Shown one piece after another: positions 1 through 7,003 of a stretch of 16,934 nt of DNA. Positions within the stretch are counted from its first letter, which is position 1; each line of letters opens with the position of its first letter. The notes beneath the pieces are model-generated. The model was given only the letters and a program-made list of their open reading frames with translations, did not search any database and had not been told where the DNA came from. A program made the position numbers and the translations under genes. This DNA comes from Sulfidibacterium sp046706345 (GTDB taxonomy: Bacteria > Bacteroidota > Bacteroidia > Bacteroidales > F082): assembly GCA_046706345.1 (NCBI GenBank), contig JBJKPL010000316.1:1-16934 (forward strand). Reading direction: 5' to 3'.

Positions 1-1688
1 TTTATATCTTCAAGCTGCCGACCTATTCCTTTCTCTCGGGATGGTATTTGTTTATGGTCGTGCTCACTTTTGTGGGGGTGGTTTTTTCCTATTATCTCGA
101 CAGTGCTTTTGCCGTCACGGGAAGCCATTTTCATATTCCTGATCCGGTGCGGAATCACCTTTTCAACCTGGCCGGATTCTTTTCACTGGGTATTGCCGGA
201 TCGTATCTTATCAAACTCTTCAACATCCTCTACTCTTCCAACGGGGTGGCCTACGGCCCTTCGTATATGGATGTCCATGCGCAGATCCCCGCCTTCTGGA
301 CCATCTTTGCGGTGACCCTGGTGATCACCGTGTTGCTGTTTCTGGCGCCGACTCTCAAAAAGAAAAAGACGATCCTGTATGCCCTCCTGGCGTGGGTGGT
401 CGTGCTGGTGGGTTTTGTCTGGATCTATCCCAGTATGATCGAGCAATATGTCGTCAAGCCCAACGAACTGCAGAAAGAAACGCCTTATATCCTGAACAAC
501 ATCAAGTTCACGCAGTATGCCTACGGACTGAACAAAATCCAAACCAAGCCGTTTCCGGTGGATCAGAACCTGACCTATGCCAACATCAAAGACAACCATC
601 ACACCATCGAGAACATCCGGTTGTGGGATCGCCGGCCGTTGATCCAGACCTACAAACAGCTCCAGGAAATACGGTTGTATTATGATTTCAACTCGGTTCA
701 GGTGGACCGTTATGATTTTAATAAATATACGGAAGTCGCCATTGCGGCACGGGAGCTGCCGGTGTCCCAAATTCCGATCCGGGCCCAGACCTGGGTGAAC
801 GAACACCTGATCTTCACCCACGGCTACGGCGTGGTGATGAATCCCGTGAACAAGATCACCTCCGACGGCATGCCGGACCTGATTGTAAAGGACATCCCAC
901 CCACCACCGCCGAGCCGCTGGACCTGAAACAAATGGCCATTTATTACGGGGAAGAATCCAGTCAGTATGTGCTGGTGAACACCAAAGCCAAGGAGTTCGA
1001 CTACCCCAAAGGCGATCAGAATGTCTATAACAACTATTCGGGTGACGGCGGGGTGAAGATCTCCAATTTCTTTACCCGGCTGGTGTTTGCCTGGAAATTC
1101 TCCGACATCAAAATTCTTTTGACCGGATACATCACCAACAAGAGCCGGATCATGTTCTACCGGAACATCACCGACCGGGATCAGACCATCGCCCCGTTCC
1201 TGTCCTATGACAGTCAGCCGTATCTGGTAGTCGGCAAAAACGGACATCTTTACTGGATCCACGATGCCTATACCACCAGCAACATGTTTCCCTATTCGGA
1301 ACCGGTGTATCAGAATGCGGTGGAGCGGAGCATCAACTACATCAACAACTCGGTGAAGGTGGTTATCGACGCCTACAACGGCGATGTCAGTTATTATGTC
1401 ATCAACCCGAATGACCCGTTGATCCAATCGTTCGAAAAGATCTACCCGCACCTGTTCAAGCCGTTCAGCGAGATGCCCGATTTCCTGAAATCACACATCC
1501 GCTATCCCACCGATCTGTTCAACATCCAGACCAAGATGTACAATGTGTATCACATGACAGATCCGAAAGTGTTCTACAACCAGGAAGACTACTGGGCCAT
1601 TCCGAAGGAAGTTTACAACAACGGTCAGCAGGATATGTTCCCCTATTATGTGATCATGCGTCTGCCCAACACGCAAAAGGAAGAATAA
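1..1688 (+). CDS. UPF0182 family membrane protein, N-terminal portion (5' partial, ends at premature TAA)
   Basis: The reading frame is open from the left edge (first full codon at 3), so the true start lies outside the window. Membrane segments lie near the visible start (Phe/Val/Leu-rich at about nt 45-110) and at about nt 295-430, followed by a large soluble domain rich in Tyr, Asn and Asp. Family-typical stretches include YYGEESSQYVLVNT and the run DYWAIPKEVYNNG..DMFPYYVIMRLP near the end. UPF0182 proteins are large (often around 900 residues) multi-pass membrane proteins of unknown function; nothing here allows a more specific role. The frame ends at TAA 1686-1688, just before the region where family members continue with a conserved LPFTP-like segment. 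That segment is encoded in the same frame directly after the stop, so this is the upstream piece of a split gene, not a complete protein. Confidence 0.85.
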   Translation, partial: YIFKLPTYSFLSGWYLFMVVLTFVGVVFSYYLDSAFAVTGSHFHIPDPVRNHLFNLAGFFSLGIAGSYLIKLFNILYSSNGVAYGPSYMDVHAQIPAFWTIFAVTLVITVLLFLAPTLKKKKTILYALLAWVVVLVGFVWIYPSMIEQYVVKPNELQKETPYILNNIKFTQYAYGLNKIQTKPFPVDQNLTYANIKDNHHTIENIRLWDRRPLIQTYKQLQEIRLYYDFNSVQVDRYDFNKYTEVAIAARELPVSQIPIRAQTWVNEHLIFTHGYGVVMNPVNKITSDGMPDLIVKDIPPTTAEPLDLKQMAIYYGEESSQYVLVNTKAKEFDYPKGDQNVYNNYSGDGGVKISNFFTRLVFAWKFSDIKILLTGYITNKSRIMFYRNITDRDQTIAPFLSYDSQPYLVVGKNGHLYWIHDAYTTSNMFPYSEPVYQNAVERSINYINNSVKVVIDAYNGDVSYYVINPNDPLIQSFEKIYPHLFKPFSEMPDFLKSHIRYPTDLFNIQTKMYNVYHMTDPKVFYNQEDYWAIPKEVYNNGQQDMFPYYVIMRLPNTQKEE

Positions 1689-1691
1689 ATT

Positions 1692-2309
1692 GTGATGCTG
1701 CCGCTGACACCATCCAACAAAGACAATATGATCGCCTGGATGTGTGCCCGTTGCGATACCCCCAATTACGGCAAGCTGATCGTGTACACACTTCCCAAAG
1801 ACAAGCTGATCTATGGCCCGATGCAGATCGAAGCGCGGATCAATCAGAAGCCGGACATCTCGTCGCAGTTAACGCTGTGGGGGCAACAGGGTTCGCAGGT
1901 CATCAAGGGCAACCAGCTGGTGATCCCCATCGACAACTCCTTTATTTATGTAGAGCCGATCTACCTGCAATCCGAACAGGGGCAGATCCCAGAACTGAAA
2001 CGCGTGATCGTAGCCTATAAGGACCGCATCGAGATGCGGCGGTCGCTGGATGAAGCGTTGAAAGCGGTGTTCAATATTTCAGACACCACCTCGCAGGCTG
2101 CACCGGCCATCGCTCCGATCCTCGGAAAAGTGGTCTCACTCTCCGACCGCGCCAAGGAAGCACTGGAACATTACAACAAAGCGCTTCAATATCTCAGGGA
2201 GAATGACTGGGCCGGTTATGGCAGGGAGCTCGACCAGCTGAAATCCATCCTGACGGAGATGTCGCAAAAGAAATTGCTTCCCGTTCAGAATGAGAAGGGC
2301 AAAAAATAA
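1692..2309 (+). CDS. UPF0182 family protein, C-terminal portion (downstream of in-frame stop)
   Basis: This 205-residue frame is in phase with the upstream UPF0182 frame and is separated from it by one TAA and one ATT codon. It begins (V/M)MLPLTPSNKDNMIAWMCAR and contains YGPMQIEARINQ, LWGQQGSQVIKGN and FIYVEPIYLQSEQGQIPELKRVIVAY, all characteristic of the UPF0182 C-terminal half. It ends with a helical segment (ALEHYNKALQYLRENDWAGYG) usual for the family. If translated separately, initiation would be at GTG 1692 or ATG 1695. A purine-rich AAGGAAG at 1677-1683 sits about 10 nt upstream, so termination-reinitiation is possible but unproven. Alternatively the piece is simply the tail of a pseudogene. 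It ends 18 bp before the permease gene. Confidence 0.7.
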   Translation: MMLPLTPSNKDNMIAWMCARCDTPNYGKLIVYTLPKDKLIYGPMQIEARINQKPDISSQLTLWGQQGSQVIKGNQLVIPIDNSFIYVEPIYLQSEQGQIPELKRVIVAYKDRIEMRRSLDEALKAVFNISDTTSQAAPAIAPILGKVVSLSDRAKEALEHYNKALQYLRENDWAGYGRELDQLKSILTEMSQKKLLPVQNEKGKK

Positions 2310-2327
2310 TTCACCAGATTTTTGTTT

Positions 2328-3620
2328 ATGGACAAAAACAAAATTGGTCTTTTAGCAGCAGTTTCCATTGGCATTGGCGGCATGGTCGGCGGCGGGATCT
2401 TTGCCGTGCTGGGCCTGGCGGTCGACCTGTCCAAAGGCGGTACGCCCATCGCCTTTCTGTTTGCCGGCATCATCGCCCTGATCACGTCCTATTCCTATGC
2501 CCGCCTCTCGCTCACCTATCCCAATACCGGCGGGACCGTAAAATTCATCAATGAGGGATTTGGAAAAAACATCTTCAGCGGCGGCACCAACAACCTGCTC
2601 TGGATCAGTTACATTGTCATGCTTTCGCTGTATGCTTCCGCCTTCGGAGCTTACGGAGCCAGCATCATCAGGATCACCGGCGACTTTACCGTCGACAAAC
2701 ACATCCTCCTTTCGGGGATCATCATCTTCAGCACGCTACTGAATTACATCAGCTTTAAAGCAGTGAGCATTGCCGAATCTTTTGCTGTTTACATCAAAAT
2801 CGTAATTCTGATCATCTTCGTGGTCATCGGTTTCTACGGCCTGGGTAGCAGTCACTTTCTGAGCCAGCTGAAGGTGGAAAACTGGGTCGGGCCGTTTCAA
2901 ATGCTCAGTGGCGGTATGGTGATCTTTGTAGCCTATGAGGGCTTCGAGCTGATTGCCAATGCGGCACCCAACATCAAGAACCCGGCGAAGAACGTGCCCC
3001 GATCCTATTACTATTCCGTGGTGTTCGTAATTTTGCTTTATCTTCTGATCGCCATCATCACGGTGGGATCGGTTTCTTTCGGCAAGATCGCCACGGCACA
3101 GGAATATGTCCTGGCGGTAGCCGCGGAACCGATGTTGGGGAAAGTCGGATTTCTGGTCATCGGCATCACGGCGTTGATCTCCACCTTCTCGGCCATCAAT
3201 GTCAGCCTTTACGGCGGAAGCCGGGTGAATTACGAACTGGCCGAAGATGATGAGATCTCGCACGAATTCACCACCATTTTCTGGAACGAGCCCGTGGGAT
3301 TGTTGATCACGGCGGTGCTTACCCTGGTGATCGCCAATGTCTTCAACCTGGAGAGCATCTCTACTTCCGGCAGTGCCGGATTTTTGCTGATCTTCGGTCT
3401 GGTGAACCTGGTGAACTACAAACTGGCCCGGCAGACAAATTCCCGGAAATTTCTTTCATTGACGGGCTTTCTGCTTTGCTTCATCGCCCTGGCTGCGCTG
3501 ATGGTTCAGCAGTTCGGCACCAAACCCGGAGGGGCAATCATCGGCCTGTCCCTCATCGTCTTTGCCTATCTCCTGGAGTGGGTGTTCAAGAAATTTGACA
3601 AGACTACCTTACCCGAATAG
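2328..3620 (+). CDS. APC-superfamily amino-acid permease
   Basis: A 430-residue integral membrane protein predicted to import or exchange amino acids or related amines across the inner membrane. The N-terminus carries the APC signature in the first unwound helix, IGIGGMVGGGIFAVLG (about residues 15-30), followed by ALITSYSYARLSLTYPNTGGTVKFI, the usual TM2-TM3 segment. About 12 hydrophobic segments follow, with the family-like FVAYEGFELIANAAPNIKNPAKNVPRS loop at about residue 205-230. Start: ATG 2328 begins MDKNKIGLLAAV. A TTG at 2322 two codons upstream is possible but less likely. Substrate cannot be read from the sequence. It lies 18 bp after the broken UPF0182 gene and its stop is 2 bp before the next ATG, so it is probably co-transcribed with the MgtC/DUF4010 gene. 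Confidence 0.9.
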   Translation: MDKNKIGLLAAVSIGIGGMVGGGIFAVLGLAVDLSKGGTPIAFLFAGIIALITSYSYARLSLTYPNTGGTVKFINEGFGKNIFSGGTNNLLWISYIVMLSLYASAFGAYGASIIRITGDFTVDKHILLSGIIIFSTLLNYISFKAVSIAESFAVYIKIVILIIFVVIGFYGLGSSHFLSQLKVENWVGPFQMLSGGMVIFVAYEGFELIANAAPNIKNPAKNVPRSYYYSVVFVILLYLLIAIITVGSVSFGKIATAQEYVLAVAAEPMLGKVGFLVIGITALISTFSAINVSLYGGSRVNYELAEDDEISHEFTTIFWNEPVGLLITAVLTLVIANVFNLESISTSGSAGFLLIFGLVNLVNYKLARQTNSRKFLSLTGFLLCFIALAALMVQQFGTKPGGAIIGLSLIVFAYLLEWVFKKFDKTTLPE

Positions 3621-3622
3621 CC

Positions 3623-4882
3623 ATGCATTTTCTGGAAACCATATCACCCGATTTCGTCAATTTCATTCTGGTCACTTTGCTGTCGCTGCTGATCGGGCTG
3701 GAACAACGGCGCCACCATCTGGACGATCCGCCGGAATCGCTCTACGGAACGGACCGCACCTATACCTTTACCGGCATTTTGGGATTTATCCTGTACATCC
3801 TGTCGCCCCAGGACCTCTATCTGTTTCTCGGCGGCGGGCTAGCCATCGTGATCCTGCTGGGCATCTTTTACTGGAAACGCATCGTGACCCAGAAACGATA
3901 CGGCATCACCTCCATGATCGTGTTGCTGATCACCTACTGCCTGGGGCCGCTGTTGTATTTAAAACCCGTTTGGCTTACCATCCTGCTGGTCACCACCATC
4001 CTGATCCTGATCGAATTAAAACCCCAGTTCAAGACGCTGACACGAAGATTTGGTGACGACGAGTTCATCATCCTGGCCAAGTTCATGATCATTGCGGGCA
4101 TCATCCTGCCCTTGCTGCCGCACAAGATCATCAGTGCGGAGATCCCCATTTCTCCCTATAAGATCTGGCTGGCCGTCGTGGTGATCTCAGGCATTTCCTA
4201 TCTGAGCTATCTGATCCAGAAATTCATCCTCCCGTCCAAGGGACTGGTCATCACCGGCATTTTGGGTGGCATGTACAGCAGTACCGCCTCCACCGTGGTG
4301 CTGGCAAGAAAAAGCAAGAACACGGAGGCCGTCGGGCTGATCTCCTCCTCCATCATTCTGGCCACCGGCATGATGTTCCTCCGCATCCTGATCCTGGCCT
4401 TTATTTTCAATATGAAACTCGGCAAGGTGCTTACCCTGCCCATCCTGGCCCTGACCGCACTGACACTGCTGGTGGCCTGGGTGGTAAACCGCACGGGAAA
4501 AAAACCGAATGAAAAAGTGATCCAGGAATCCAGCAACCGGAATCCGCTGGAGTTTAAAACCGCCTTGTTGTTTGCTGCCCTTTTCGTGATTTTCGCCTTG
4601 TTGACCCGTTTTGTGCTGCATGATTTTGGGGTCAAAGGGCTGAACATCCTTTCGCTGATCGTGGGAGTCACCGACATTGATCCGTTCCTGCTGAGTATGT
4701 TCACCGGCAAATACGACATCATCCTGACCGCCATGGCCCACGCCACGCTGATTGCCATCACCAGCAACAATCTCATCAAGCTGGGATATGCGCTCTTCCT
4801 GGGAAGGAAGACAATACGGAAACCCCTGATCGCCGGCTTTGCCGTGATCATTGCCGCCAGTGTGCTTTTTATCATTTTTTAA
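3623..4882 (+). CDS. MgtC/SapB-DUF4010 family membrane protein
   Basis: A 419-residue, very hydrophobic protein. The N-terminal part resembles MgtC/SapB: LVTLLSLLIGLEQRR at about residues 16-30 corresponds to the conserved GLER-like motif, followed by a second conserved region RTYTFTGILGFILY. The C-terminal two thirds match the DUF4010 type, with ITGILGGMYSSTASTVVLARKSK (about residues 208-230) and a final region with DIDPFLLSMFTGKYD. MgtC relatives are linked to magnesium limitation and virulence in some pathogens, but the DUF4010 fusion has no settled biochemical function, so transport is an inference. The gene starts 2 bp after the permease stop, a strong sign of an operon. No hairpin terminator was found in the 65 bp after it. 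Confidence 0.85.
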   Translation: MHFLETISPDFVNFILVTLLSLLIGLEQRRHHLDDPPESLYGTDRTYTFTGILGFILYILSPQDLYLFLGGGLAIVILLGIFYWKRIVTQKRYGITSMIVLLITYCLGPLLYLKPVWLTILLVTTILILIELKPQFKTLTRRFGDDEFIILAKFMIIAGIILPLLPHKIISAEIPISPYKIWLAVVVISGISYLSYLIQKFILPSKGLVITGILGGMYSSTASTVVLARKSKNTEAVGLISSSIILATGMMFLRILILAFIFNMKLGKVLTLPILALTALTLLVAWVVNRTGKKPNEKVIQESSNRNPLEFKTALLFAALFVIFALLTRFVLHDFGVKGLNILSLIVGVTDIDPFLLSMFTGKYDIILTAMAHATLIAITSNNLIKLGYALFLGRKTIRKPLIAGFAVIIAASVLFIIF

Positions 4883-4906
4883 AATACCTTCCTGTGCAAA
4901 ACGTGC

Positions 4907-4935
4907 TTCTTCCGGATGAAAAAACCTTAGTTTTG
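4907..4935 (+). promoter_or_regulatory. Bacteroidota-type promoter and possible operator for the cation efflux gene
   Basis: TAGTTTTG at 4928-4935 is an exact TAnnTTTG -7 element, 12 nt before the ATG at 4948, predicting a very short leader. No clear TTG -33 box is present at the expected spacing. A near-palindrome, TTCTTCCGGATGAA (4907-4920, 12 of 14 symmetric positions), lies just upstream of the -7 element and could bind a regulator. Confidence 0.5.
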
Positions 4936-4947
4936 CAGTAAATAACC

Positions 4948-6129
4948 ATGATGAAATTGCTTAAAGGGAGCAGGGAAAAGGAATACTGGTTGCTGGCATC
5001 CGTGTTTCTGAACCTCTTTTTTTCCGTTACCAAGTTGTTGTGGGGCTGGCATTTCTCCTCCACGGTGGTGTTGGTGGACGGCATCCACAGCATCTCCGAT
5101 GTCTTCGGGGCTTTCCTGATCTTCATGGCCTTGCGGATCTCCGGCCGGAAATCAAGGCTCTTTCCCTTTGGACTCAACAAACTGGAGGATATGGCGGCCA
5201 TCCTCGGGGGCCTGGCCATTGTATTTGCAGGATACGAAATTATCCGCAATGCTTTCTTTGGTCATGGCATCAAATCCCCTACCAACATCTGGGGTACGGT
5301 ATTGTTCATTTCGGGGATCATCATCCTTGAGTTCCTGTTTTATTTTTTCGAACGAAAAGCCGCCCGGCGTCTGGAGTCTCCGGGTGTTAAAGCCGATGCC
5401 GTCAACTGGCTGGGAGACATCGGCACCAGTTTCGTGGTGCTCGCCGGGATCCTGGGCTATTATTTCTCCATCCCCTATGCCGAGAAAGTCGCGGTGATCC
5501 TGATCGTGGTGATGATCCTTTACAGCGCCTTCGGAATCCTGCGGGATGCGCTGCTCACGTTGCTGGATGCTTCCGTGGATACCGAAACCATCCGGAAGGC
5601 ACGCCAGATCATCCGCCGCTTTACGGAAGTCAGTCGCATCGACAAGCTGTACATCCGCCGTTCGGGGAGCCTGTTGATTGCAGACATCGTCCTGCAGGTG
5701 AATCAGAAAAGCATGGAGAAAGCCCACCTGCTCATCGATCGGATCGAACAGGGCCTGTGCCGCGGAATCCCCAACCTGGATACCGTTACCATTCATTATG
5801 AACCGGGGCAGAAACATTATTCCATGACCGCACTCCTGCTGGATGAAACCAAAAAGAACATTGCCACATCGTTTCACAACACCGGCTGGATCCAGATCAA
5901 ACAAATCGGCACCGATGGGGAACTGCTGCAAAAAAAACTGGTTGCCAATCCGGTAAGTCAATGGGACAAAGGCAAGGCCATCCGGCTCGCAGCCTGGCTG
6001 ATCGAACAAAAGATCGACCGGCTGATCTTCGATCCGGAAGATATGGAGGACGATCTGAGAACGTTGTTCAATGCGCTGGGCATTGAGATCGTCAGCGGCA
6101 CGCCCCTTGATTCTCACCAAAAGCCCTAA
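4948..6129 (+). CDS. Cation diffusion facilitator (CDF) transporter with C-terminal NifX-like domain
   Basis: A 393-residue protein. Residues 1-205 form the CDF membrane domain, expected to exchange divalent metal (Zn, Fe, Mn or similar) for protons and export it from the cytoplasm. TM2 carries D44-G-I-H47-S-I-S-D51, the metal-site motif; the equivalent TM5 motif reads D150-A-V-N153-W-L-G-D157, with Asn where zinc-type members usually have His. Residues 206-290 are the usual cytoplasmic ferredoxin-like dimer domain (SVDTETIRKARQIIRRF... DTVTIHYEP). Residues 295-383 form an extra domain (NIATSFHNTGWIQIKQIGTDGEL... NPVSQWDKGKAIRLAAWLIEQKIDRLIF) resembling the NifX/NifB FeMo-co-binding fold (Nitro_FeMo-Co). 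Start at the first of two tandem ATGs, 12 nt after the -7 element. The N153 substitution and extra domain make metal choice uncertain. Confidence 0.88.
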   Translation: MMKLLKGSREKEYWLLASVFLNLFFSVTKLLWGWHFSSTVVLVDGIHSISDVFGAFLIFMALRISGRKSRLFPFGLNKLEDMAAILGGLAIVFAGYEIIRNAFFGHGIKSPTNIWGTVLFISGIIILEFLFYFFERKAARRLESPGVKADAVNWLGDIGTSFVVLAGILGYYFSIPYAEKVAVILIVVMILYSAFGILRDALLTLLDASVDTETIRKARQIIRRFTEVSRIDKLYIRRSGSLLIADIVLQVNQKSMEKAHLLIDRIEQGLCRGIPNLDTVTIHYEPGQKHYSMTALLLDETKKNIATSFHNTGWIQIKQIGTDGELLQKKLVANPVSQWDKGKAIRLAAWLIEQKIDRLIFDPEDMEDDLRTLFNALGIEIVSGTPLDSHQKP

Positions 6130-6190
6130 CCTTTTTTCCCCAGTTTAATTAATCTTTAATTTTTCATTTTTCCCGATTCCGGAATCATAA

Positions 6191-6210
6191 ATGTCGTATG
6201 TTTACGTCAT
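6191..6210 (+). promoter_or_regulatory. Candidate ArsR operator overlapping the ars promoter
   Basis: ATGTCGTATGTTTACGTCAT is an imperfect palindrome: half-sites ATGtCGTA and TACGtCAT match at 7 of 8 positions across a 4-bp spacer. It contains TATGTTTA (6197-6204), one base off the TAnnTTTG -7 element, so a bound dimer would cover the promoter. It ends 14 bp before the arsR ATG. Size and placement fit autoregulation by an ArsR-family repressor released by arsenite or antimonite; this is inferred from position. Confidence 0.55.
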
Positions 6211-6224
6211 AAAACATCCAGACC

Positions 6225-6560
6225 ATGACTTTTTCAAAAAAAGAAGCTTTCAGCGATGAATTCCAGGAGATTGCCGCCTTTACCAAGGTGTTGTCCCATC
6301 CGGCCCGGCTGGCAGTACTGGACTTTCTGGCGCAGCAAAATCAATGCATCAGCGGAGACATCACCCATGAAATTCCACTCAGCCGGACCACCGTTTCACA
6401 GCATTTACAGGAATTGAAAAATGCCGGATTACTGAAAGGAACCGTTTCCGGAACGCGCGTTTATTACTGTCTGGAGACGGAAAAATTAAAAGAAATGAAA
6501 GACAAGCTTCATGCTTTCATGGAAAAACTGGCTTCCAGCGAGGCCCAGTGCTCCTTTTAA
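6225..6560 (+). CDS. arsR: ArsR-family metalloregulatory transcriptional repressor
   Basis: A 111-residue winged-helix protein. It has the ArsR signature FTKVLSHPARLAVLDFLA (residues 19-36) and recognition-helix region LSRTTVSQHLQELKNAGLLKG (52-72), followed by the wing GTRVYYCLE (76-84). The classical ELCVCDL arsenic-binding motif is absent; the three cysteines are C41 (QNQC), C82 in the wing and C109 near the C-terminus. They could form an alternative As(III) site, as happens in other ArsR members with displaced thiols, but this is not proven. It is first in a three-gene unit with arsC (17 bp later) and acr3, and has a palindrome over its own promoter, so autorepression relieved by arsenite is the likely mode. 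Confidence 0.93.
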   Translation: MTFSKKEAFSDEFQEIAAFTKVLSHPARLAVLDFLAQQNQCISGDITHEIPLSRTTVSQHLQELKNAGLLKGTVSGTRVYYCLETEKLKEMKDKLHAFMEKLASSEAQCSF

Positions 6561-6577
6561 CCATTAAAATACTGAAA

Positions 6578-6994
6578 ATGAAAATTCTCATCCTTTGCAC
6601 CGGAAACACCTGCCGAAGTCAGATGGCGGAAGGTTTTCTAAAAAACCTGGATCCAAATCTGGAGGTTTATTCCGCCGGGACAGACCCCGGCGAACGCGTG
6701 CATCCCAAAGCCCTGAAGGTGATGAAAGAAAAAGGGATCCACCTTGGCGATACCGCTCCGAAATCCGTCAATGAATTCCTCACCCTGCCTTTTGATTATG
6801 TGATCACCGTTTGTGACGGCGCCCGGGAACACTGCCCGGTTTTTCTGGGACAGGTAAAGCACCGCCTGCACATCGGCTTTGAGGATCCCGCTGCCGCCAC
6901 CGGTACGGAGGAAGAGATCCTGAATGTTTTCCGCAGGGTACGGGACGAGATCTTCCGGGACTTCAGAAAATTCTACATGGAAAACATTAAATAA
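6578..6994 (+). CDS. arsC: Arsenate reductase, low-molecular-weight phosphatase type
   Basis: A 138-residue cytoplasmic enzyme that would reduce arsenate to arsenite, using a disulfide cascade normally recycled by thioredoxin. The P-loop CX5R is C7-TGNTC-R13-S at the N-terminus; a second cysteine pair C79-DGAREH-C86-P matches the C82/C89 pair of Staphylococcus aureus-type ArsC; D103-P104 is the general-acid motif. All residues for the triple-cysteine mechanism are present, which argues against a plain protein tyrosine phosphatase. The start is ATG 6578 (MKILILCTGNTCRS), directly before the P-loop as in the family; an upstream in-frame CTG is not needed and would overlap arsR. Acr3 begins 9 bp after its stop. 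Confidence 0.93.
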   Translation: MKILILCTGNTCRSQMAEGFLKNLDPNLEVYSAGTDPGERVHPKALKVMKEKGIHLGDTAPKSVNEFLTLPFDYVITVCDGAREHCPVFLGQVKHRLHIGFEDPAAATGTEEEILNVFRRVRDEIFRDFRKFYMENIK

Positions 6995-7003
6995 CCGCAT
7001 CTT

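Larger units (their letters stand above)
1..2309 (+). pseudogene. UPF0182 gene as a whole, interrupted by an in-frame TAA at 1686-1688
   Basis: The two UPF0182 pieces lie in the same frame with no insertion or deletion between them. Reading through gives ...MRLPNTQKEE-[stop]-IVMLPLTPSNKDN..., whereas family members usually have an aromatic residue (Phe/Tyr) near the stop position. One substitution (for example TAT or TTT to TAA) explains it. The rest of both halves shows no other disruption, which favours a recent nonsense mutation, an assembly error or functional readthrough over long decay. The stop is not explained by recoding: nine other genes here end normally at TAA. Confidence 0.6.

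Noticed and set aside
183..1451. A 422-codon open frame on the minus strand opposite the UPF0182 gene
   Set aside because: Its translation is rich in His, Asp, Val and Gly with no recognisable domain, the pattern expected from reading a GC-biased coding strand backwards; the plus frame has clear family motifs.
1686..1688. Genome-wide reassignment of TAA as a sense codon
   Set aside because: Other genes in the window (for example arsR, arsC, acs, the barrel gene and the GNAT gene) end at TAA exactly where their families end, so TAA is a normal stop.
6548..6577. Upstream CTG start for arsC
   Set aside because: It would overlap arsR and put ten residues before the P-loop that family members begin with directly.
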